Assembly (NCBI RefSeq): GCF_032362555.1
Contig: NC_083510.1
Coordinates: forward strand, 771,501 to 835,500
Length of the DNA: 64,000 bases
Origin: Amyelois transitella
Taxonomy: Eukaryota; Arthropoda; Insecta; Lepidoptera; Pyralidae
Direction of reading: 5' to 3'
Below the pieces are notes generated by a model. That model had not been told where the DNA came from. It saw only the letters and a list, made by a program, of their open reading frames with translations, and searched no databases. Below, one piece after another: positions 23,801 through 33,016 of this stretch; the stretch's first letter is position 1, and every line of letters starts with the position of its first letter. The position numbers and the translations under genes are program-made.

Positions 23801-23910
23801 TCTTTATAACCTCTCACTCTTCCACTTTCAATAGTCACCTCGCGAAAATCACTATAATTTGCAGCTAGGACCGTCAACATCGTGTTTGTAAAGAATAAGA
23901 CTGCAAGCAT
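20643..23910 (-). CDS. Carboxylesterase (alpha/beta hydrolase, CCE family), 3 coding exons, 561 aa, C-terminal KDEL
   Basis: Coding exons are 23910-23728, 22974-21680 and 20850-20643; phases join cleanly (0, then 2) to 561 aa, the usual family length. Residues 1-17 are a hydrophobic signal peptide and the protein ends SKDEL, an ER-retention signal, so a soluble ER-lumen enzyme is inferred. Family marks: FYGIPYA near 45, DDCLIANVYVP (101-110) matching the EDCLxLNVY signature, HGG (124-126), GNAGLKDM, and a likely C82-C102 disulfide. Putative triad: S205, E333, H444. The elbow reads E-Y-S-V-A instead of G-x-S-x-G, and HGG is followed by Ser127 where Gly or Ala is usual. Catalysis may therefore be altered or lost. 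The family hydrolyses carboxylic esters (xenobiotics, pheromones, lipids); the substrate cannot be told. An AG acceptor just before the ATG suggests an additional 5' UTR exon upstream. Confidence 0.9.
20868..21078 (-). mobile_element. SINE-T, near full length, abutting carboxylesterase exon 3
   Basis: Sense-oriented to the esterase gene. B box (GGGATTCGAACCC on plus) and A box (CTACCGCTGCGCCACAG) present; its A/T tail ends about 18 nt before the exon 3 acceptor. Confidence 0.8.
21079..21679. other. Rest of carboxylesterase intron 2
   Basis: AT-rich. A short open frame at 21177-21437 has no supporting features. Confidence 0.4.
21680..22974 (-). CDS. Carboxylesterase exon 2 (catalytic core)
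   Basis: 1295 nt from acceptor TTTTACAG|GCACC to donor AAAGG|GTAAGAG. It encodes residues 62 to 493, with the oxyanion loop, the altered elbow around S205, E333 and H444. The reading frame stays open for 3 nt past the donor and then stops, so an unspliced reading would end prematurely after ITKG. Confidence 0.9.
23080..23456 (+). mobile_element. SINE-V, fullest copy, in carboxylesterase intron 1
   Basis: About 377 bp with a tRNA-like head: A-box-like GAGCTCGGTAGTCG, B-box-like GGCTTCAATTCCC, then GTGAGGAAACCTGCACATTC, ACTCACCCAATCCAGG and a GGAGGAAGAGG end. It is opposite in sense to the host gene. Confidence 0.65.
23562..23676 (-). mobile_element. W1 repeat in carboxylesterase intron 1
   Basis: GAATAGAATAAATTTATTTTC to AACAAACTACACTGCAG. 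Confidence 0.62.
23728..23910 (-). CDS. Carboxylesterase exon 1 (signal peptide)
   Basis: 183 nt, 61 codons, starting at the ATG. The donor AAG|GTCAGT gives phase 0 and joins K61 to APLPAPQW of exon 2, the usual sequence at this family's splice position. A TTTTTAG acceptor lies about 9 nt before the ATG, so a further non-coding 5' exon is probable. Confidence 0.85.
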
Positions 23911-23964
23911 TGCTCAATTCCTAAAAATAAAGAAAAAATTAAATAAGTAAATGGATGGATTCTG

Positions 23965-24317
23965 CCTTAATAGATCCCTTGCGGGGTAGACATAGCCAAA
24001 AGTCTTGAAAAGACTCTGTTAGGGCGAAATTTATGGTCTATTGTCTGTGGATGATAAATATACTTGTCACTATTTCATTTTCATACATATATTATAGTCA
24101 CGTCTATATCCCTTACGGGGTAAACAAAGCCAACAGTCTAGAAAAGAGTGAAAGACCTCGTTCAGCTATCGCCTTAATGAATTGGATTTCAAATAGTGAC
24201 AGATTGCTTACCCATCGCCAACGAGTAGTTTATTAGGCATTCCCTTCATCGCCTTTTACGATATCCATGGGAAAGATATAGAGTAGTCCTACTCTAAAGT
24301 ACCGGGAACCACACGAC
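23965..24317 (-). mobile_element. Two SINE-X pieces (23965-24020 and 24086-24317)
   Basis: First piece is a tail and stem-loop fragment; the second is near full length with a worn head (ACCACACGACG). Confidence 0.65.
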
Positions 24318-24412
24318 GTAATCTATACTATTGTCTACCAGCACTGTACAAATACGACAAAATTATTAACTATCATATTTTCAACCGACTTCATTATATG
24401 AGGAGGTTTCTT

Positions 24413-24596
24413 AATAAATAAATAAATATATACGGGACAAATTACACTGATTGAGTAAGCCTCGAAGTAAGGTCGAGACTTGTGTTACGAGATACTAACC
24501 CGAAGATACTATATTTGATAATAAATACTTATATAGATAAACATCCAAGACCCAGGCCAATCAGAGAAAGTTTCTTTTCTCATCATGCCCTGGCCG
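24413..24596 (-). mobile_element. SINE-T, broken at the B box
   Basis: Tail and body intact; the homology stops inside the B box, where a long inverted repeat begins. Confidence 0.72.
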
Positions 24597-24657
24597 AGAT
24601 TCGAATCCTGAACAAAAAACAGTTATCTACACTGTTTTTTGTTCAGGATTCGAATCT
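24597..24657. repeat. 27-bp near-perfect palindrome at the SINE-T break
   Basis: Arms 24597-24623 and 24631-24657 are exact reverse complements around 7 nt (TATCTAC). The arm begins with the SINE B box AGATTCGAATCC. Confidence 0.85.
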
Positions 24658-25097
24658 AAAAAAATCTAAAAAGCAAAAGCAACAAACCTTAAAAGAACTG
24701 ATATTTTTAAATGTTTCACTATTTAGTTAGTAAATAGATAGTTCTAATGTCACCTTAAATTTTTAATAGGTACTTTTTTAAAAGTCTCGCCTTATATGAA
24801 GCTGAATAGGAACTGATACAATGAAATGATTTGTTATAACCGAGACTTCAATCAGCGTCATCAAGACCAATGTAAGTATTCGACCAATTTCCTTCTGCGT
24901 CAATTAAGAGGAGACATTTGTTTGTTTGTACGCAAAATAATCTCTCACGAACTGAGATCTCAATTCTCAGAATATGAACAGTCGACGGCAAATGAACATA
25001 GATAGTATTCATTACAAGCTTAAACCAAACAGGTTACTCTGACGTTGATTGTACAAGCAGTTTTCCATGGCTATACTAGATTCAAATATATTTTCAT

Positions 25098-25276
25098 TCA
25101 TTCATATAATTACGTCTATATACCTTGCGGGGTAGTCAGAGCCAGCAGACTTGAAATACCGATATTTTGGGCATCATTGAAGCCCTCAAAGATGAATAAT
25201 TCTAACCAGTAGTTCCTGAGATTAGCGCGTTCAAACAAACAAACAAACTCTTCAGCTTTATAATATTAGTATAGAT
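25098..25276 (+). mobile_element. SINE-X fragment (minus) joined to Z-family tail (plus)
   Basis: 25098-25158 is a SINE-X tail piece; 25164-25276 has GGGCATCATTGAAGCCCTC and AACTCTTCAGCTTTATAATA. Confidence 0.55.
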
Positions 25277-25649
25277 ATTTCTTTTTAGTATATTTATGTA
25301 TTTCAGATAACTATGATCCATAAAAATGTTAGTACAAGAGACTTAAAATAATTATGTTAGTACTTACTCTAACTTAATATCTAACTTAAATTATTTGATA
25401 CCTGCCTACCTTCATAAACATCCTTTTTAGATAATAGGGTTCTTATATAAAATTGTTATATATTTACATTAAAGAGTTTACACGCATGGTCGGGCGCATT
25501 TATTAAAATGTAACCAAGTGAAAAATGTGTCGTTCATACGAGCGACGTAAATTGTATGTTGGTTGATACCCACTTTATTACTTTGTATGTCAGTCTGCTT
25601 CGCTGATGCTCGAAAATGTAATTATGATTGTAAAAATACTTTTATCGTA
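25277..25649. other. No gene seen
   Basis: AT-rich, unique-looking. Confidence 0.3.
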
Positions 25650-26000
25650 CATACATATGGTCACGTCTATATCCCTTGCGGGGCAGACTAGGCCATCAGT
25701 CTTGAAACGACTGAATGGCCACGTTCAGCTATTTGGCCTAATGGTAGAATTGAGATTCAAATAGTGACAGGTTGCTAGCCCATCACCTAAAATGGATCCC
25801 AAGTTTGTAAGCCTATGCCTTAGTCGCCTTTTACGACATCCATGGGAAAGAGATGGAGTGGTCCTATGGGTTGCTAGCCCATCGCCTAAAAAAGAATCCC
25901 AAGTTTGTAGGCCTATGCCTTAGTCGCCTTTTACGACATCCATGGGAAAGAGATGGAGTGGTCCTATTCTTTTTTGTATTGGTGCCGGGAACTACACTAC
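25650..26000 (-). mobile_element. SINE-X with internal tandem duplication
   Basis: The segment from GTTGCTAGCCCATC to GAGTGGTCCTAT (about 92 bp) occurs twice (from 25781 and from 25868); head decayed. Confidence 0.72.
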
Positions 26001-26261
26001 ACTCTAAAAACAATATTTCAGACAAATATTTCGTCGTATATTATTTTGTATTCTGTAATTTTACATCTGAAATCTTGAAATTGAATGTAAACAATATAAA
26101 AAAAATCTTTTTGTAACTAAAAGATTACATATATCGCAAACACTTCACGTGGGATGAAAGTGAAACAAACACACTGACATGGCAATAGTGACCTAAGTAA
26201 ATACTGTACATTGAGTTACGAAGTTATAGATAAGACATTAAACATTTATGTACAAACTAGC

Positions 26262-26330
26262 TGTGCCCGCGACTTCGTTCGCGTGGAATAGTGACTATGA
26301 GCAGCGTTTTTTTTTTTTAATATATACTTA
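26262..26330 (+). mobile_element. Z-family head fragment
   Basis: CTAGCTGTGCCCGCGACTTC then unrelated sequence. Confidence 0.55.
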
Positions 26331-26479
26331 TTTTTATTTTGGATCATTATCACAGTCATTTTGGGTAGCTAAAAAACCTACTTTAATGGCGCGGCGCGGT
26401 TCTCGGCGCGCTTTATATACCCGCGCGCGCAGTCGTATGTACAAATAATAAATCAATTAGTTGCCATAAAATAATTCTT

Positions 26480-26585
26480 TTATTAAGCCAAACAGCTGAA
26501 CTTGGCCTTTCAATCTTTCGTTCAAGACTGTAGGTTCTGTCTAACCCGCAAGGGATATAGACGTTATTATGCGTATGTATGTATT
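26480..26585 (+). mobile_element. SINE-X, 5' truncated
   Basis: TTAAGCCAAACAGCTGAAC to a TATG tail. Confidence 0.65.
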
Positions 26586-26689
26586 TGATAAATGCACAAC
26601 AAGTTGTTAAACTAAGTCGCTGTAGGATTAATATGAACAAAAGAACAAAATATAAATTAGGCCATCTTTATTCAAATTCAAAATTTTTA

Positions 26690-26850
26690 TTCATTATTAT
26701 ACTATCATATCGCTTAATAATTGTCAAATCTTTTGGTTTCACAACATTGGTTGACATCAAATAAATTACTTATATCTAAGTTTACTGCAGAAGAAGCGGT
26801 AACAAACTGCACTGCAGCATTTTCTTCAACAACGTCAAGTTCACAAATAT
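26690..26850 (+). mobile_element. W2 repeat, uninterrupted
   Basis: ATCGCTTAATAATTGTCAAA to CAGCATTTTCTTCAACAACG; used to confirm the empty site of the SINE-X at 8891. Confidence 0.62.
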
Positions 26851-27231
26851 TCAAACTAAGAATAGAAATGTGGACGAGAGAAAACATTGTTCAGATTAAT
26901 TTATTTATACGAGATTTCAATAAAATTTTATGGACTCACTATTTGAATCTCAATTCTATCGTTGAAACAGCTGAACGTGACCTGTCAGTCTTTTCATGAC
27001 ATTAAGGATTATATGAGCCATTATGACACGTACTTACATCAAATACGTATCTACACGGCGTATCTATAAATTCACAGCTCTATGTAAGCCCTTTACGACG
27101 CACCATAACGTAGTGGGCGAGAATTCTGTTTTACATCCATCACGCATGACCGATGATACTATTTCGATCATCAGGGTTTGCTTTCGTTTGTTTGCGATTG
27201 AAAATCAACAATTGTTTACCTCCTTTCACTC

Positions 27232-27372
27232 TATTCCAATTCAATATATCATCTAATAATAATTGTCATATCTTTTGGTTTCACAACATTGGTTGACGTC
27301 GTATATATTACTTATAAAGGTAAGTGCCGCTTCCATAGCGTCAGTGCACAAGAATCTGTAACAAACTGAATT
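27232..27372 (+). mobile_element. W2 repeat
   Basis: CTTTTGGTTTCACAACATTG to CTGTAACAAACTGAA. A short SINE-X piece precedes at 26936-27000. Confidence 0.58.
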
Positions 27373-27400
27373 ACTGAAAGATACTTTTAAAAGGAATAAT

Positions 27401-27662
27401 TGTGCCGTGTGATTCTCGGCACTAAGATTCTCTTTTAGGCGATGGGCTAGCAACCTGTCACTATTTGAATCTCAATTCTATCAGTAAGCCAAACAGCTGA
27501 ACGTGGCCTATATAGATATAAGTAATTAAGATTCAAATAGTGACAGGTATTTAGCCCATCGCCTAAAAGAAGAATCTCATGTTTCTAAGCCTATCTAGCC
27601 TTAGTCGCCTTTTACGACATCCATGGGGAAGAGGTGGAGTGGTCCTATTCTTTTTTTATTTG
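27401..27662. mobile_element. Head-to-head pair of SINE-X pieces
   Basis: 27401-27510 is plus strand with an internal deletion; 27526-27662 is minus strand. The two halves are inverted about a 16-bp centre and share the GCGATGGGCTAGCAACC block. Confidence 0.65.
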
Positions 27663-28186
27663 TATCCAATATAAGTCCAATATTAGCCTCTATAGTTAAA
27701 CTAAATCCAATTTTACTTGATTTATTTACAGTCGATTAGATTCAATAGCTTTCACAACAACTTTATTAATAAGCCCCATATTTTACAGCTAATTAAAGAG
27801 GTATCAGCCCTTTAATTAAACAATCGACTACTGTTTTGGTATTAAATAGTTACAAATGAATGAGTTTTGTTGAATTAATATGAAGTAGCATATTGCTTTA
27901 ACTTGAATAAACTTGATATGTTGAACAAATATTATTTCTATTTTAATTTATATACTGTAGAGCAATAAATAAGGCTCTATCTACCCCGCAAGGATATAGA
28001 CGTGACCATATGTATGTATGTATGTAATAAAATTAAAAACAAATGGTATACCATAAAAAAAAACCACTAATCGCCAGAGAACGACGAATTGTTAATTTTC
28101 AATAATTTTTTTTATTTTTTGTTTTTAATTTTATATCTATTTTTTTTTTGCTTAACTTGATTGAAATACAGCTTAACCTACGTTTA
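27663..28186. other. No gene; SINE-X tail at 27969-28025
   Basis: Only a SINE-X tail (CTACCCCGCAAGG..TATG) is recognisable. Confidence 0.4.
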
Positions 28187-28375
28187 CATATCACGTCTTT
28201 TTTCCTTACGGGTGAGACAGATATTGGCTTTAACCCCGCCAGTCACAAGACTAAAGCCACTTTTGGCCGGATAGTGGAATTGAGATTTAGACACGTTGAT
28301 ACTGACAGGTTGGTTGCCGATCGCTTAAAAAGAGAATCGAAAATGTGCCTTTCCCTTTATTGACTTTTACAACGA
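28187..28375 (-). mobile_element. Old, diverged SINE-X
   Basis: ATATCACGTCTTTTTTCCTTAC, then GAATTGAGATTTAGACACG; order is as in minus-strand SINE-X but strongly diverged. Confidence 0.45.
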
Positions 28376-28749
28376 GGAGTAAAGCTGACACACACACTAT
28401 GTTTCTTGTTCGCTACATGTCCAATGTGGAAAATTTCGCTAGATTATTCATTTACACTTTTTGTACGTAATAAGTACAACAGGTGGACTTAATACCATAA
28501 GGCATTATCTGCCAGTCAAATCTTTGGACCAAACTGCGATGCATGTTTGTCCTTTAGTCGCCTTTAAAACATCCACGGCAAAACATGGTGTTTCAAATTT
28601 TATTTAACATCAATTTTATGTACCCATGTTTTACAAATAAACGATTTCTTTCTTTCTTTTCCAGTTTAGATACAGAATAAAGACACAATATTACGAATTT
28701 AAACCCGCGACCAATGACTAGTATGAAAATAAACGCATTATGAGACGTC

Positions 28750-29036
28750 ATGACATACACATACATACATATGTTCACGTCTATTCCCGGGTGCCGTGTG
28801 GTTCCCGGTAACAATACAAAAAAGAATAGGACCACTCCATCTCTTTCCCATGGATGTCGTAAAAGGCGACTAAGCTTATAAACTTGGGATTGGTTGGGGA
28901 TGGTGCTCGCCCATCACCTATCATTATTTGAATCTCAATTCTATCATTAAGCCAAATAGCTGAGCGTGGCCTATCAGCCTTTTCAAGACTGTTGGGTCTG
29001 TCTACCTCGCAAGGGATATAGACGTGATTATATATA
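28750..29036 (+). mobile_element. SINE-X split by the LTR retrotransposon
   Basis: 28750-28786 is a minus-strand tail piece. From 28791 a plus-strand copy runs to GACGTGATTATATA, where the LTR element starts; its TATG tail resumes at 33485-33497. Confidence 0.8.
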
Positions 29037-29603
29037 TGTCGCGTCGACGGTGGCCGGAGGCGACTTCGGAGGCTCATTGCAAACATTTGTTTCCTCATTA
29101 TTCATTTCGTGGGCGTTGAGTGGGTAATCAGGCAACGAAAAACACTTTCACTATTAAACAGTTTTATTCCGAGATACAAAAGTACTTAATAATCGAATAA
29201 CAATAACGCAACTACCCCACAGTTAAATAAAAAAAAATAGTCACTGCCCGGTCACAGACAAGTTCCTCAAAATCGATGTGTAAAGGCACGGCTCTAAACA
29301 ACGACTGCGAGGGTCATGTCCAAACGCGTTTGGGTGCAACAAGCGCGCTTGCGTTTCCGGCGCAGTACATTAAAAAATAGCAACCGTTATCTATTACGTA
29401 AACAATGCAGAAATTACTATCAAAAATCAAATCATGAATTATCATAATTATTGAGTACCGATTAATCTTTAATTTAACACAATAACAAATAATAAGTTAA
29501 CAAACGCCATTGAATGTTTTCTTAGCGGAAAATCCATCTAGCTACGCCATCTATCGACGATCATATGAAACTTATGCTACAGAGGTGCTCCCATTATCCG
29601 ACA
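29037..29603 (-). repeat. 3' LTR of the LTR retrotransposon
   Basis: Same 567 bp as 32918-33484; the only difference I found is G at 29585 against A at 33466. Preceded on the sense side by a GC-rich hairpin (29623-29638), with no clean polypurine tract. Confidence 0.9.
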
Positions 29604-29835
29604 CGGCCATCCTGATGGTCTTCACCCGTCCTCGGGTGTTGCATCTGAGAACAAAACGAAACACAGACAGTAAACCGTTCGGCTATCTCGACCAGAAATA
29701 ATTCAAGGGCTTTTGTTTACAAAGCTAAAATCATTAATTTAAAACATCTGACCGACAAGTTCCCATATTCCAATTGGTACTAATCTACAGTAATGAAAAG
29801 AAAAATCAATGACACAAGTCTGGGTACGCATACTT

Positions 29836-30041
29836 GAGCCAGTCCATCGGCTCCGAGCCAGTCCATCGGCTCTGAGCCAGTCCATCGGCTCCCTCAGTAC
29901 CCAGTCCATCGGATACTATCATGTCTCGTCAAATCATCAGTGTTCAGTCCATCGAACACTCATAGTATCCAGTCCATCGGACACTAACATGGCTCGGTCC
30001 ATCGGCCATCTAAATCATGAGTAATCCAGTCCATCGGTTAC
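29836..30041 (-). repeat. Array of eight stem-loops with conserved loop GAUGGACU
   Basis: Eight short inverted repeats sit between the integrase stop and the 3' LTR: 30041-30021, 30009-29989, 29985-29964, 29960-29939, 29917-29896, 29891-29874, 29872-29855 and 29853-29836. On the element's sense strand each has the loop GAUGGACU (GAUGGACC in the second) closed by C-G, with stems of 5-7 pairs. Stem sequences differ but stay complementary (GAGCC/GGCTC, AGTGTTC/GAACACT and others). In two hairpins the odd pair is a G-U wobble only on the sense strand. The two nearest integrase each have one bulged A in the 3' arm. This argues for a selected RNA structure in the retrotransposon transcript; the function is unknown. 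Confidence 0.85.
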
Positions 30042-30082
30042 CCGTACCATCAGCAGCACCATGACATGTATCATCAAACAAA

Positions 30083-31321
30083 CTAACAATCATCATCATC
30101 AACAAAATCATTTTCATCGGTATTATCTAACTCTTTGGGAACTTGATGGTCTGATATCCTCCTAACACGATCATGGGGATACTTATAGGTTCTGTTAGAG
30201 TTCAGAGATTTCAGTAGGTATCTATCTCCATCTAAAACTTCAATTATCTTAAAGGGACCTTTGAACTTAGGATCCAGCTTAGTCTGGTTCCTTTCCTCAT
30301 TTTCAAGAAGCACAAAGTCTCCTACAGAAAACTTATGCACCTTAGCCTTATTGGCGTCGAACCGTTTCTTGTCATAGGAAGCGTTATCCTTTATGCCCTG
30401 GGTCGCCTGTTCTCTCACCATATCTAAGTCAACTTCGATAGGCTCTTCATCAATAGTCATTAAGTTCAACGGTCGGGCAACCTTCCCAATCATTAATTCT
30501 AAGGGACTGGCTTTAGTTACACGATTGACAGTCGAATTTATTGCCAACTGAATATCACCAAGAGCATCCTGCCAGGAGCGATCTTTACTAACCTCTACAG
30601 AAGTTAACATACCTTTTAGCGTACTCATGATGCGCTCGACCTGTCCGTTTGCTCTACAACCACCAGTAGCAATCAAATGAAGGTTTATGTTATGACTACT
30701 ACAAAAATTTGAGAACTCCTTACTACTAAAACATCGACCTTGATCGGAAATTACTCTGTTAGGGGTCCCAAACAAGGAAATGCCCTGCTTGAGTGCCCTT
30801 ATGCTACTAGTACTATCGATGTTTTTGGAGTGTATTAGAAGCACATACTTTGTGAAAGCATCAATCATGACAAAAACATATTCTTTGACATCATTTTTGC
30901 CACTCAGCTTACCAGACGCATCTATGTGAACAGTATGCCATGGAATCGTGCCCTTGGGAATCGGATGTAGCTCTGCTGGGACCCTCCCGCTATTGGATTT
31001 AGAAATCTTACATGTTATGCAATTGTCTACAAATTTTCGCACATACTTGGACATACCGGGAAACCAGTAGTGCTCGTAGGCCTTCTCAAGGGTTTTATCC
31101 GCACCTAAATGCATGACAGACTCATGAATGTTATTAATTACTGACCAGCATAGTGAACGCGGAACCATAGGCAGACATCTCGTACGACCGTTGCGCTGAA
31201 TCTTTCGATGCAAGACGTTCTTGCGCAACTCGTAGGTTTTTCTAAGATCTTCACACATTTCTTCATTACGCAAGTCCGAAACAATCTTAGAAATATCCTC
31301 ATCCTTCTCCTGCTCAGCCAC
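30083..31321 (-). CDS. Integrase of the LTR retrotransposon (about 412 codons, same frame after a UAG)
   Basis: No ATG is needed: the frame is continuous with the upstream gag-protease frame except for one UAG at 31327-31325. Counting from the GTG at 31321, the zinc-binding H2C2 module is H66, H71, C101, C104. The catalytic core is D134, D193 and E229, with exactly 35 residues between the second D and E (DD35E). A GPF motif in the C-terminal part resembles the GPY/F module of Ty3/gypsy integrases. All core residues are intact, so the integrase could be active if the UAG is read through. It catalyses 3' processing and strand transfer of the cDNA. Confidence 0.88.
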   Translation of the reverse strand: MAEQEKDEDISKIVSDLRNEEMCEDLRKTYELRKNVLHRKIQRNGRTRCLPMVPRSLCWSVINNIHESVMHLGADKTLEKAYEHYWFPGMSKYVRKFVDNCITCKISKSNSGRVPAELHPIPKGTIPWHTVHIDASGKLSGKNDVKEYVFVMIDAFTKYVLLIHSKNIDSTSSIRALKQGISLFGTPNRVISDQGRCFSSKEFSNFCSSHNINLHLIATGGCRANGQVERIMSTLKGMLTSVEVSKDRSWQDALGDIQLAINSTVNRVTKASPLELMIGKVARPLNLMTIDEEPIEVDLDMVREQATQGIKDNASYDKKRFDANKAKVHKFSVGDFVLLENEERNQTKLDPKFKGPFKIIEVLDGDRYLLKSLNSNRTYKYPHDRVRRISDHQVPKELDNTDENDFVDDDDC

Positions 31322-31324
31322 TAA

Positions 31325-33016
31325 CTAGTTGTCTGAGAGTTCAGCGAGATCTACCCTTTTTACCTCACGAACAATCTTACGCGAAGTATTCGTAATCGGC
31401 AGAGGATTTCTGGATAGGAAATCCACATGACCCATGCGGCTTCCAGCTCGATGTACAATGTCGAAGTCAAATGACTGGAGATAAACCCACCACCTATGAA
31501 CTCGCGAAGAAAGATCAGTCTTACTTTTTGACGCTCGAACTGATGCACAGTCGGTTACTACGGTGAACTTACGGCCTTGCAGGTAATGGCGAAAGTGCTT
31601 TATCGCATTGACAACCGCCAATGTCCAGTTCAAAAGAATGGGACCTCGATTTAATATTTCCCTTCCAAATAAAATGTTACTCTTAAGAAAACTGTCTTGA
31701 ACAACATGAAAAAGTATCTCTATAGATATAGCATTTATTGTAACTTCAGCCAAAATTTGAACTAAACTTTGAATTGAAGACTGCCCAATACCCGTGAGGG
31801 TTATCACATTATCAAATCGTGTTCCCGAAAACTTGGAAGCAACACATTCTTTGATGAGAGAACATTCGGCCCCAGAGTCATAGTGAAAAGGAAACGACTC
31901 ACCATTATTCATCAAGTGACCACGTGGATTGCTCACGAAGCACACATCCACCCGTCGTTGGCTGGCCGCGTTGGTTGATGCACCGTTGCTCGACGATCCC
32001 TGACCGCCGCCGCTGGTTGCTCGCTGAGTACACCTTGATGCGTAGTGACCCTTGCCACCGCATTTGAAGCATGTCAGGTCCTGCTTCTCTCGTCCGGTAC
32101 TAGTTGAAGGCGTTGCCGAGGGACCGCTGGTGGTCCGCTTCACATCGCGTCGCTGACGGCAGTCTGCTGCTCGGTGTCCAGGTTTGCCACAGTAGTTGCA
32201 TTTGAAGGTATTTGGCAAAAAGGGCTTCATGCGCTTGCTGTCATTGGGCCCGTCGAGTGCCGATGACACGGTATTGCTCTTTCGTTTCATATGCGAAAAT
32301 GCCTGAAGCTCTCGTTGGAGTTTATCACGCGAAGTAATTTCGGTAGTAAAAGCAAGACGTTGCAATCTATCATCGAATCGAGATACATGAGCAAGTATCG
32401 TAGAAATTGCAATCTGCTCGGCGCTCATACCTTGCCAACGTGACGATAGCGAAGTCATCAACCGAGAAGCATAAGCGGCATAACATTCACCTTCCTTTGG
32501 GCGACTATTTTGCAGATTAATCAGCGTTGCTGCTGGTGTCTCGATACAGTCATATCTCGCCTTAAAAATGTCCTTGAATTCCGGCCAAGTTATCCCAGCA
32601 TAAGACACTTGCGATAGCCATCGTGAGGCACTTCCTTTTAGCGCTTTACTCAGTATAATTATCAAAGCACTGCCACATAGATCACGATCAGCCACGCAGA
32701 GGTCAACGGTATCACACCATGCACGAGGGTCGTTGTCGGACTTGTCCGGGTCGAATTCGGGCAGATAAATCCTTTGAGCAGATGCAGACGGTTTTATTGC
32801 ATCGATCAGGCTCATCATATTTCTGTTCTGCGACTCCAGAAGAACACGCAGAAGAGATTCGTCTAATCCGGGTAAACTCGTGGAATTATTTCGTGCCTGA
32901 AGGTATCCCACTTCTGATGTCGCGTCGACGGTGGCCGGAGGCGACTTCGGAGGCTCATTGCAAACATTTGTTTCCTCATTATTCATTTCGTGGGCGTTGA
33001 GTGGGTAATCAGGCAA
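31325..33016 (-). CDS. Gag-protease-RNase H remnant fusion of the LTR retrotransposon (563 aa)
   Basis: The ATG at 33016 lies inside the 5' LTR; an MM pair at residues 67-68 is an alternative start beyond the LTR. The gag capsid-like part is roughly residues 80-245. Two zinc knuckles of C-x2-C-x4-H-x4-C form are at 273-286 and 316-329, followed by Gly/Ser-rich linkers. The aspartic protease motif D-S-G-A is at 380-383. At about residue 465 (near 31622) the protease end runs straight into the last ~75 residues of an RNase H domain (VVTDC near 486, HVDFLSRNP near 530). The palm of the reverse transcriptase, with YxDD, is missing entirely. The frame ends in a UAG at 31327-31325, with the same frame open again beyond it. 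It encodes virion-like particle and processing functions only. Confidence 0.88.
   Translation of the reverse strand: MPDYPLNAHEMNNEETNVCNEPPKSPPATVDATSEVGYLQARNNSTSLPGLDESLLRVLLESQNRNMMSLIDAIKPSASAQRIYLPEFDPDKSDNDPRAWCDTVDLCVADRDLCGSALIIILSKALKGSASRWLSQVSYAGITWPEFKDIFKARYDCIETPAATLINLQNSRPKEGECYAAYASRLMTSLSSRWQGMSAEQIAISTILAHVSRFDDRLQRLAFTTEITSRDKLQRELQAFSHMKRKSNTVSSALDGPNDSKRMKPFLPNTFKCNYCGKPGHRAADCRQRRDVKRTTSGPSATPSTSTGREKQDLTCFKCGGKGHYASRCTQRATSGGGQGSSSNGASTNAASQRRVDVCFVSNPRGHLMNNGESFPFHYDSGAECSLIKECVASKFSGTRFDNVITLTGIGQSSIQSLVQILAEVTINAISIEILFHVVQDSFLKSNILFGREILNRGPILLNWTLAVVNAIKHFRHYLQGRKFTVVTDCASVRASKSKTDLSSRVHRWWVYLQSFDFDIVHRAGSRMGHVDFLSRNPLPITNTSRKIVREVKRVDLAELSDN

Noticed and set aside
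29830..30045. CRISPR array (short repeats with spacers)
   Set aside because: Eukaryotic context inside a retrotransposon; the repeats are covarying hairpins with very short, unequal gaps, not repeat-spacer units.
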